The translations under genes and the position numbers were made by a program. Below the pieces are notes generated by a model, which saw nothing but the letters and a program-made list of their open reading frames with translations, searched no databases and was not told the DNA's origin. 7,158 nucleotides of DNA from Candidatus Omnitrophota bacterium (lineage in GTDB: Bacteria; Omnitrophota; Gorgyraeia; Gygaellales; JAHJCI01), in assembly GCA_018813085.1 (NCBI GenBank), contig JAHJCI010000073.1, positions 1-7,158 of the forward strand. The letters run 5' to 3'. Position 1 is the first letter of the stretch. Each line of letters opens with the position of its first letter. Of this stretch, positions 1 through 4,939 are shown one piece after another.

Positions 1-109
1 ATTTGTCAAGGCAAGTATTATAATTTTTAAAGGAACTATTATTTTAGCCTATACGGCCTTAGTGGGGAGGTTAATCTTAAGTAAGGGCTTAAAAAGTTAA
101 ATTATTAGC

Positions 110-667
110 TTAGGGTATTGCGGTTCTTGAGATTATTAAGTTGCAGCGGGCGATACTTGAATCCTCGGACTTCTGGGTTATGCTGTACTTTTCTACTGAC
201 AATAAATTATCGGAATTCTCGATGCCATAGATAAAATTAGCAATCTGTTCCATTTGCGCTTCGCAGCTTAAATTAACATAGTATTTTCTAAACACAGGCT
301 CTTCTTTTATTCCAGTAGGTTTTATATCAATAAGATAGACCGAAGTATTATTTGCCAGATTACCGACCTCTTTGAGTATAGAAGTTGTTATCTCTTCTGC
401 GGAGAGCTCTTTTACGGAATAGCGTGAATATTTCTTACTGTCTTCGATGATCCTCTCTTTTTGCGCAAGTATATGCAAATCCCTCTTTATCCGGGTTTTC
501 TCTTCACTAATCTCCTGATTCAGGGAATTAACTTTAGAAACAACGGGATTAACTATCAGGCGGTCTATCATGGTTAAAGAAATAGCCGCCAGCGCAACGT
601 AAAAAACCAGTTTTTCTCTTTTTGAGAGATGTGAAAAAAATGTATAAATTTTCTGGATATCTATCAT
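110..667 (-). CDS. pilO: PilO/GspM-like inner-membrane assembly protein
   Basis: This 185-residue protein has a short cytoplasmic N-terminus, one membrane span near residues 20-40, a coiled-coil region near 45-80 rich in Lys and Glu, and a small C-terminal domain with PilO-like spacing (Q-I-A-N-F-I-Y-G-I-E-N-S near 140-151, followed by L-S-V-E-K-Y-S-I). In PilO/GspM proteins this region is a ferredoxin-like fold that pairs with PilN/GspL in the periplasm. The start ATG overlaps the stop of the PilM-PilN gene as ATGA, typical of tight coupling; the TTG at 700 lies deeper in the upstream gene. The ribosome site is weak (AAGG about 13 bases upstream). It is the last gene visible in the operon. 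Sequence identity in this family is low, so the assignment leans on architecture and on its position after a PilM-PilN gene. Confidence 0.75.
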   Translation of the reverse strand: MIDIQKIYTFFSHLSKREKLVFYVALAAISLTMIDRLIVNPVVSKVNSLNQEISEEKTRIKRDLHILAQKERIIEDSKKYSRYSVKELSAEEITTSILKEVGNLANNTSVYLIDIKPTGIKEEPVFRKYYVNLSCEAQMEQIANFIYGIENSDNLLSVEKYSITQKSEDSSIARCNLIISRTAIP

Positions 668-2118
668 TTTTGTGAAATTACCTTTGTGCTCAAGGTACAA
701 CTGAGAGCAAAATCTGTTACGTTATTATCCTTTTCCTTGCGCGACCTGGTGTAACGTGTCTCTACTTTCTTGAAATACGAAGATTTCCCAAGGTTGTCAA
801 CGAAGGAGAAAATCGTCGACATGGTTTCTGCGGTGCCTTCGATTGAAAAGTTCCCTTCAATATCAAACTTAATATAGCTTACCCGTATATCTAGAGGCAG
901 GGCGTTATAGAATTCGCTTAAAACTTCCAGGGAAAGCCCGCGGGATGAAAGAGAATCTCTTATTATCTGGTTTTTTGTAAAATTAGCTTCTAATTCCTGC
1001 GCTTCTTTATGCGTAGACTTATATTGTAAAGATAGTTTTCTTAAGTAGCTGCCTTTAAAATAGATCTTAATAAGCAATATGCAATAGATTAAAACAAAAG
1101 CGGCCATTACCAGGATGCCCGCTTTGATAACCTCCCTGCCCCTTTGTTGCAATTGCTTCTCCAGTTTTATTTCTTCCGGCACAAGGTCAAGCTTAACTTC
1201 TTCGTGGGCGAGAAGGCAGCTAGAAGCATTCAAGAAAGACATCCTGTTACTGCTAAAGGAAGCCATTTTAACCGCCTTCTGGGAAGCCGAAAGATAATCG
1301 AAATAGTTCAATATTTCTGTTTCTGTATTCAATGTCGCGTTTAAAATCTCGGTCAAATATCCGAGATTATCAACAGCGCCGGTCAAAAAGAAACGTACCG
1401 GCGGTTTCTCAATATCTTCGCTGGTATAGGCTTCCTGAGATTTTCTTACTTCATCAACGAATTTTGGCTCATACTTCTCTCTCTCTCGAGATAGATGCTC
1501 TACACCTATAGGAATATTCCTGATAAAAATAACCTTATCCTTATGCGTTATCATAAAGTCGGTAAATGCCGCATCCACGTGTATAATGCTGGCTGATGAA
1601 TCCTGGGAAGACAGTCTTAAGCCTTTAGAAATTACATTACAGATTCCCTCGGGAGCAAAAGCCATTCTATCCACATTTAACCCTGCCTTATGCAGAATCT
1701 CTATTTGCCTGCGTATAACACTGCGTGTTGCGATAACTAAAAGGACCTTGCTATAATTCTGCTTATAAGTCCCGATATTTATGTAATCTATAATTATCTC
1801 TTCGCGAGAATAAGGCGTATGGCGACAGGCCTGGAGGTTTATTATTTCTTTTATTTCATTCGGGTCACAGGATGGAATTTCGATATTCTTGGTTATGGTC
1901 AAGAATGACGGGATAACGGCAATAGCCCTTGGATTGACAATCCCTAACTCTTTTAATACTTGCTTAATTGACTTTGCAACATCGTCTTCCGATAAATCCT
2001 GGATGCTCTGATTAACAAGATTCAATATTTCTTTTTTCCCTGGAGAAACAACCAACTGAGCAATCTTTAAGTCATGGCTGCTTAAATCAATAGCTATAAA
2101 ATCCTTACTTGAAAGCAT
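664..2118 (-). CDS. pilM: PilM-PilN fusion (GspL-like) inner-membrane assembly protein
   Basis: This 484-residue protein joins two modules normally encoded separately in type IV pilus systems. Residues of about 6-305 are a PilM-like actin-fold cytoplasmic domain: FIAIDLSSHDLK near 7-18 as phosphate-1 loop, HTPYSREEIIIDY near 100-112 as a typical PilM signature, VDAAFTD near 181-187 as phosphate-2, and FLTGAVDNLG near 244-253 as the adenosine-type motif. Residues from about 310 (LDLVPEEIKLE) are PilN-like, with a membrane span near 331-353, a short coiled coil to about 385 and a periplasmic ferredoxin-like domain. GspL has this same overall plan. It would link the secretion ATPase to the platform and to the PilO/GspM partner. 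The start is the ATG after a GGAGGGAAGG ribosome site (2128-2137), 5 bases after the gspK stop; the TTG 21 bases upstream is less likely. The nucleotide-binding motifs look degenerate. Confidence 0.85.
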   Translation of the reverse strand: MLSSKDFIAIDLSSHDLKIAQLVVSPGKKEILNLVNQSIQDLSEDDVAKSIKQVLKELGIVNPRAIAVIPSFLTITKNIEIPSCDPNEIKEIINLQACRHTPYSREEIIIDYINIGTYKQNYSKVLLVIATRSVIRRQIEILHKAGLNVDRMAFAPEGICNVISKGLRLSSQDSSASIIHVDAAFTDFMITHKDKVIFIRNIPIGVEHLSREREKYEPKFVDEVRKSQEAYTSEDIEKPPVRFFLTGAVDNLGYLTEILNATLNTETEILNYFDYLSASQKAVKMASFSSNRMSFLNASSCLLAHEEVKLDLVPEEIKLEKQLQQRGREVIKAGILVMAAFVLIYCILLIKIYFKGSYLRKLSLQYKSTHKEAQELEANFTKNQIIRDSLSSRGLSLEVLSEFYNALPLDIRVSYIKFDIEGNFSIEGTAETMSTIFSFVDNLGKSSYFKKVETRYTRSRKEKDNNVTDFALSCTLSTKVISQK

Positions 2119-2123
2119 AAAAT

Positions 2124-3374
2124 TTAACCTTCCCTCCAAGATAGTACTTTGCCTTCGCGGTCAAATATACAAATTGCTTCCATCTGCCTATCATCCAACT
2201 GCGCAATTGACCTGGCCATGAAATTACTAGAACTGGTTGTTATCTTGCCTGAAGATATAAGATTACTTAAACTGGCAACCTCTTCTGGAGTTAATTCGGA
2301 AAAAGTACCAAGCTTTGATATAATATCGGATAAGGAAATAAAGATATTGTCGTCAAAAGTAGCCTCAAGGGTGTCTTCTCCTAAGCGGAAAGAAATGATT
2401 TTTTCTACCAACTCATCATTTAAATCTAAGGCCATTAATACCTCGCCGCCAGCCGTATTGATGTTTATCCTGCCGTTGCTATAAATAGTAATATAATTTT
2501 TGATTTTCTCAAGTATTTCTTCAGTCATGCCCCTGACAAGTAATAATTCATCAAAAACCTCAATCTCGGCATCCTTAGCTTCATAGGGATTGGGGAGGCT
2601 ACGGTAATATCTATCCTCGGCACTTCCTAAGGGAATCGTTAATTTACTATCGCTGTCTCTCCAGTCGATAATTGAGGCCGCCAGGCTTTCTGCATCCGCT
2701 TGCTCTAGCCCAGCGGTAATCATAATAATGCGCCTGATAACTTCCAATTCTGCCTTATTTAAATTCACTTTCCTCTCTTCGTCAACGATACCATATCTTA
2801 CTTTCCGGCTCCCCGAATCCGAGTCCAGATAATCATGGATAAGATTAAAATAACCGTAGCCCGTCTTGACCTGTTTGAATATATTTTCATTATTACCCCA
2901 AGGCTCGTTTAGGGAATCGTATTGCGAAGGTTCATCTTTCATCAATTCGAAAATTGCCTTCTTTGTTCCTGCCTCTGCAATAAAATGAAGATTATCGCGG
3001 CTATCCAACCTTTCAAGCAGGGAAACCTTATACCTTACCCCATAAGCTAAATATATAGAAAATATAGTCAACAGGCTCAATGACCAAAGGGCTATCAACA
3101 ATAAGCTTCCTCTTTCAGGAGACAGGCTCCCGATTTCCGCCGCAGGCAGAGGCTGAAACTCGCAGGGCGTCTCCCGATTTCCGCCACAGGCGGATTCGCC
3201 TTCGGCGAAGGCTGAAAGCCTGCCTGCCGAAGCTTTAGCACAGGTAGGCCTGCCTGCCGAAGCTTTAGCACAGGTAGGCCTGCCTGCCGAAGCTTTAGCG
3301 CAGGCAGGGGTGTCCCTAAGATTGGGAAACGGGGATATCGATTGTCCTGGTAATTGTCTGCAATTCATATTCAT
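2124..3374 (-). CDS. gspK: Minor pseudopilin GspK with about 89-residue repeat-bearing leader
   Basis: The mature part of this 416-residue protein is a clear GspK, the large tip pseudopilin. It has ERG|SLLLIALWSLSLL at the cleavage site with no +5 Glu, as is normal for GspK. It also has E-R-K-V-N-L-N-K-A near 200-208, IIDWRDSD near 235-242, E-D-x-Y-Y near 253-257, ELLLVRGMT near 276-284 and INTA near 305-308, which together are the T2SSK SAM-like region. Before the cleavage site lie about 89 residues with three copies of a CAKASAGRPT-type decapeptide and several Cys. These are encoded by GC-rich palindromic repeats, so this part is probably an insertion into the leader. The start is uncertain: a TTG at 3383 and ATGs at 3374 and 3368 all lie inside gspJ, and none has a strong ribosome site. 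I took the first ATG. The stop lies 5 bases before the next gene. Confidence 0.85.
   Translation of the reverse strand: MNMNCRQLPGQSISPFPNLRDTPACAKASAGRPTCAKASAGRPTCAKASAGRLSAFAEGESACGGNRETPCEFQPLPAAEIGSLSPERGSLLLIALWSLSLLTIFSIYLAYGVRYKVSLLERLDSRDNLHFIAEAGTKKAIFELMKDEPSQYDSLNEPWGNNENIFKQVKTGYGYFNLIHDYLDSDSGSRKVRYGIVDEERKVNLNKAELEVIRRIIMITAGLEQADAESLAASIIDWRDSDSKLTIPLGSAEDRYYRSLPNPYEAKDAEIEVFDELLLVRGMTEEILEKIKNYITIYSNGRININTAGGEVLMALDLNDELVEKIISFRLGEDTLEATFDDNIFISLSDIISKLGTFSELTPEEVASLSNLISSGKITTSSSNFMARSIAQLDDRQMEAICIFDREGKVLSWREG
2128..2137 (-). promoter_or_regulatory. Ribosome binding site deciding the pilM-pilN start
   Basis: GGAGGGAAGG on the minus strand spans the last codons of gspK and lies 9 bases before the ATG at 2118. 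This supports that ATG over the in-frame TTG at 2139, which would place the start before this site. Confidence 0.75.
3127..3217 (-). repeat. Second GC-rich repeat block in the gspK leader
   Basis: A 21-base direct repeat (CTCCCGATTTCCGCC followed by G or A, then CAGGC) occurs at 3127-3147 and 3171-3191 with one mismatch. Each copy is followed downstream by AGGCTGAAA (3150-3158 and 3209-3217). The second copy also has a hairpin at 3195-3209 with a 6-base stem (TTCGCC/GGCGAA) and a 3-base loop. It adjoins the 30-bp tandem block and is translated in frame as the Cys/Gly-rich part of the gspK leader. This looks like a duplicated small mobile repeat of a different family. Confidence 0.8.
3219..3308 (-). 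repeat. Three tandem 30-bp palindromic repeats coding CAKASAGR(P/L)
   Basis: Three contiguous 30-base units lie at 3219-3248, 3249-3278 and 3279-3308. Copies 1 and 2 are identical; copy 3 differs at two positions. Copy 3 has perfect 9-base arms (CCTGCCTGC and GCAGGCAGG) around a core containing the palindrome AAGCTT; copies 1 and 2 have decayed right arms. The unit length is a multiple of three, and on the minus strand each copy reads as a decapeptide including C-A-K-A-S-A-G-R inside the gspK leader. GC content is well above the flanking genes. Confidence 0.92.
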
Positions 3375-4014
3375 CCGCGTCAATATAAAAACCTAATTCT
3401 ATTCTTACGGCTAAGGGTAAATTCTGGCTTTGCCAATCCTCCAGCCAGGCGTATTCCTCAATATCTTCATCGTAATAATAATACGTAAATTTCAAAGAAT
3501 CAATATCTTTTAACACTTTCTGATTAGAGCCGCTCTCTCCCTTATAAATCTGGCTGTAAGTTCTAAGCTCTTTGCTTAATTCTTGATCCGCTTTATCAAA
3601 GGAATAAGAAACTTCGCTTATCCCTCTAATTACCATGCTACCCTGAAGGCTTGAGGCCGCCAAAGTAGGAAAGTTAATCTGCTCTTTGTTGCCGCGAAAT
3701 TCTATAGTCTTAAATTTAAAGCTATTCCGCAATTCTGTACTAAAACGGTCAAAAAACAGATTAACGTCTTCCTGTTTGACTGTCTGATTAAGGCGCTGCC
3801 AAATTTTAATTCCGTTGTTCAATGTAGAAAAAAGCGTAAGTCCGATTAGCGCAAACATCGACAGGACAACAAGCATCTCGATAAGCGTAAACCCTGCCCC
3901 GTTAGAAAATCTTTTTCTAACGGGGCCCGTTAGAAAGCTGGATCTACCCCCGGGATTACGCTTTCTCTCTAACGGGGTAAACACTCGCTTATTCCTGTTT
4001 GTAATTCGATACAT
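3316..4014 (-). CDS. gspJ: Minor pseudopilin GspJ with palindrome-expanded leader
   Basis: This 232-residue protein carries the prepilin cleavage motif G41|FTLIE (+5 Glu at E46), a hydrophobic helix to about residue 65 and a GspJ-like body. The body includes an F-F-D-R-F-x-x-E-L-R segment near 88-97 and a late Y-x-W-L-E-D-W-x-S-Q block before the C-terminal strands, as in PulJ/GspJ. It would form the pseudopilus tip with GspI and GspK. The ATG has an AGGA ribosome site about 6 bases upstream and overlaps the end of gspI by 26 bases, supporting translational coupling. Its leader is 41 residues against the usual 6-10. Residues of about 13-39 correspond to 81 bases (27 codons) of two back-to-back palindromic repeats, which keeps the frame open. 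The 3' end overlaps the predicted start region of gspK. Confidence 0.85.
   Translation of the reverse strand: MYRITNRNKRVFTPLERKRNPGGRSSFLTGPVRKRFSNGAGFTLIEMLVVLSMFALIGLTLFSTLNNGIKIWQRLNQTVKQEDVNLFFDRFSTELRNSFKFKTIEFRGNKEQINFPTLAASSLQGSMVIRGISEVSYSFDKADQELSKELRTYSQIYKGESGSNQKVLKDIDSLKFTYYYYDEDIEEYAWLEDWQSQNLPLAVRIELGFYIDADEYELQTITRTIDIPVSQS
3897..3925 (-). repeat. Perfect 12-bp inverted repeat (CCCCGTTAG palindrome) in gspJ leader
   Basis: The left arm CCCCGTTAGAAA at 3897-3908 and the right arm TTTCTAACGGGG at 3914-3925 are perfect complements around a 5-base loop. The element lies inside the gspJ leader, just before the codons for the prepilin cleavage motif, and abuts a second, longer palindrome of the same family. 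Confidence 0.9.
3926..3977 (-). repeat. Longer CCCGTTAG...CTAACGGGG palindromic element in gspJ leader
   Basis: The arm CCCGTTAGAAAGC (3926-3938) faces GCTTTCT-CTCT-AACGGGG (3960-3977). The right arm matches apart from a 4-base CTCT expansion, and a 21-base spacer separates the arms. Together with the adjoining 29-base palindrome it makes exactly 81 bases, or 27 codons, of in-frame extra leader in gspJ. Confidence 0.85.
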
Positions 4015-4438
4015 AAGCTGTCCTGGATAAATTTATATCCCTGCGGCCCTGTTTCCATTTTGCCCTTAAGTTAACCTTATATAATTCTTCCGGTTCAAGC
4101 ATAGCGTAATCCAAATTCCAGAAAAAATCTTTACCCGCGATAAATAATTCTCCGGATGTCGACATTGGAATAAAAAAACCTGCCTGTCGAAATTCATCCT
4201 CTAACTGCCAAACCTTCTCATCTAGCCATAATTGCGCGCTTAAGTGATTCAAATAATAATTAAAAGTATCAAGGGAAACAAAAAAAGCCTGATAAATCAT
4301 TACCAGGCCCAGCGACAGGATTGCCGTAGCCAGAACTACCTCAATAAGCGTAAATCCGGGTTTAGCGTTTAGCGAATAGCGGACAGCGGATAGTTTTTTT
4401 TTATACGCTATACGCTGTTTATTCCCAGTTATTAACAT
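3989..4438 (-). CDS. gspI: Minor pseudopilin GspI with repeat-expanded leader
   Basis: This is a 149-residue type II secretion minor pseudopilin, part of the I-J-K tip complex that initiates pseudopilus assembly. The prepilin site is P-G|FTLIEV (G28|F29), with +5 Glu at E33 and a hydrophobic helix to about residue 53. The C-terminal LYKVNLRAKW block fits the GspI beta-sheet region. I chose the ATG at 4438 because a GGAG (4449-4452) lies 10 bases upstream and the start overlaps the gspG stop by 20 bases. The open frame continues upstream to 4543, but that part lies inside gspG and lacks a pilin feature. The leader is 28 residues and most of it (about residues 8-25) is encoded by a heptamer repeat element plus an A9 run, so it is probably an insertion. 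GspI rather than GspH is inferred from sequence style and from its position next to gspJ and gspK. Confidence 0.82.
   Translation of the reverse strand: MLITGNKQRIAYKKKLSAVRYSLNAKPGFTLIEVVLATAILSLGLVMIYQAFFVSLDTFNYYLNHLSAQLWLDEKVWQLEDEFRQAGFFIPMSTSGELFIAGKDFFWNLDYAMLEPEELYKVNLRAKWKQGRRDINLSRTAYVSNYKQE
4361..4416 (-). repeat. Heptamer repeat element in gspI leader
   Basis: Four consecutive 7-base units of form NNNAGCG run at 4361-4388 (TTTAGCG, TTTAGCG, AATAGCG, GACAGCG). A 9-base T run follows at 4394-4402, then TATACGCTATACGCT at 4402-4416, which has the reversed unit orientation. The last 15 bases are identical to 4920-4934 in the peptidase-gspG intergenic array, so both are members of one repeat family. 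Here the element is translated as part of the gspI leader. Confidence 0.85.
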
Positions 4439-4823
4439 CGTCGTCGCTCTCCACTCCGTCTCTACCCAAAGAATAAAGGTCGTAATCCTGAACACGATGC
4501 GTACCGGGAGAACTGTATTTGTATTCCCGCCCCCAAGGGTCAATAGGCCTTCTTTCCAGATACGGGCCGTTCCAGTTTCTTGCGGAAGTTGACTTTGTCA
4601 ATAAAGCATTAAGACCTTCTTCCGAGCTGGGAAAAATACCGTTGTCTAACTCATAAAGCTTAAGGGCAGTTGCTATATTGGCATTAATATCCGCAGAGGC
4701 GGCAGCAACCCTGGCCTGTTCGCCTCTTCCGGTTAAACGAGGCATAACCATTGCCACCAAAGCGCCGATAATTATGACAACTAACATTAACTCAATCAGA
4801 GTAAATCCTGACTTAAATCTCAT
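4419..4823 (-). CDS. gspG: Major pseudopilin GspG
   Basis: This 134-residue protein is the standard length for GspG, which polymerises into the periplasmic pseudopilus that pushes substrates through the secretin. It has a short 6-residue leader (MRFKSG) and the prepilin-peptidase site G|FTLIE, with the +5 Glu at E11. A hydrophobic N-terminal helix runs to about residue 28 and is interrupted by P28. The C-terminal half carries the GspG hallmarks NGPYL (85-89), DPWG (95-98) and Y-S-P-G. The acidic loop DLYSLGRDG...DDDVNNW (115-133) matches the calcium-binding loop of known GspG proteins. The ATG is preceded at 7 bases by a strong AGGGAGG ribosome site (4831-4837). The last 20 bases overlap gspI. 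Its leader is free of repeat insertions, unlike those of gspI, gspJ and gspK. Confidence 0.96.
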   Translation of the reverse strand: MRFKSGFTLIELMLVVIIIGALVAMVMPRLTGRGEQARVAAASADINANIATALKLYELDNGIFPSSEEGLNALLTKSTSARNWNGPYLERRPIDPWGREYKYSSPGTHRVQDYDLYSLGRDGVESDDDVNNWE

Positions 4824-4830
4824 AATAAAT

Positions 4831-4837
4831 CCTCCCT
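4831..4837 (-). promoter_or_regulatory. Strong ribosome binding site of gspG
   Basis: AGGGAGG on the minus strand lies 7 bases before the gspG ATG. It is the best ribosome site in the window, which suits the major pseudopilin being needed in excess over its neighbours. It lies just downstream of the heptamer-repeat hairpin, which could influence its accessibility or local mRNA stability. Confidence 0.8.
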
Positions 4838-4845
4838 ATTTAGAG

Positions 4846-4937
4846 TATAGCGCTTAGCGGTAAGCGTATAGCGTTTGGTATTTTTATACGCTAAAGGCTG
4901 CACGCTCTACGCTAATAAATATACGCTATACGCTAAC
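4846..4937. repeat. Two opposed heptamer arrays filling the peptidase-gspG intergenic region
   Basis: The left half is four NNNAGCG heptamers (4846-4873). The right half is seven 7-base units mostly of form CGCTNNN (4889-4937), with two degenerate units. The opposed arrays create a perfect 12-base inverted repeat (AGCGTATAGCGT at 4863-4874, ACGCTATACGCT at 4923-4934) and an alternative 8-base one (4863-4870 with 4885-4892). The block begins 3 bases after the peptidase stop and ends 8 bases before the gspG ribosome site, so it accounts for nearly the entire intergenic gap. No terminator-like T run follows on the minus strand. Confidence 0.88.
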
Positions 4938-4939
4938 TG

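Noticed and set aside
4..9. TTGACA on the minus strand, a possible -35 box for the next gene to the left
   Set aside because: The matching -10 region would lie outside the window, so only half a promoter could be seen; a single hexamer is not enough.
19..24. TATAAT on the plus strand near the left end
   Set aside because: There is no visible -35 (it would be off-window) and no plus-strand gene downstream; the region is AT-rich, so a chance match is likely.
1115..1344. Plus-strand open frames of 60-66 codons
   Set aside because: They lie wholly antisense within the PilM-PilN gene, with no recognisable domain or ribosome site; the same holds for plus-strand frames at 2149-2484, 3815-4030 and 6213-6440.
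3219..3308. The three 30-bp repeats as a CRISPR array
   Set aside because: The units are directly contiguous with no unique spacers and are translated in frame inside gspK.
3897..3977. The gspJ-leader hairpins as a transcription terminator
   Set aside because: They lie at the beginning of a coding region in the middle of an operon and no T run follows on the minus strand; they are better explained as palindromic repeat insertions.
4439..4543. Upstream extension of the gspI frame to 4543
   Set aside because: It overlaps gspG, has no pilin-leader character, and the ATG at 4438 has a suitable ribosome site.
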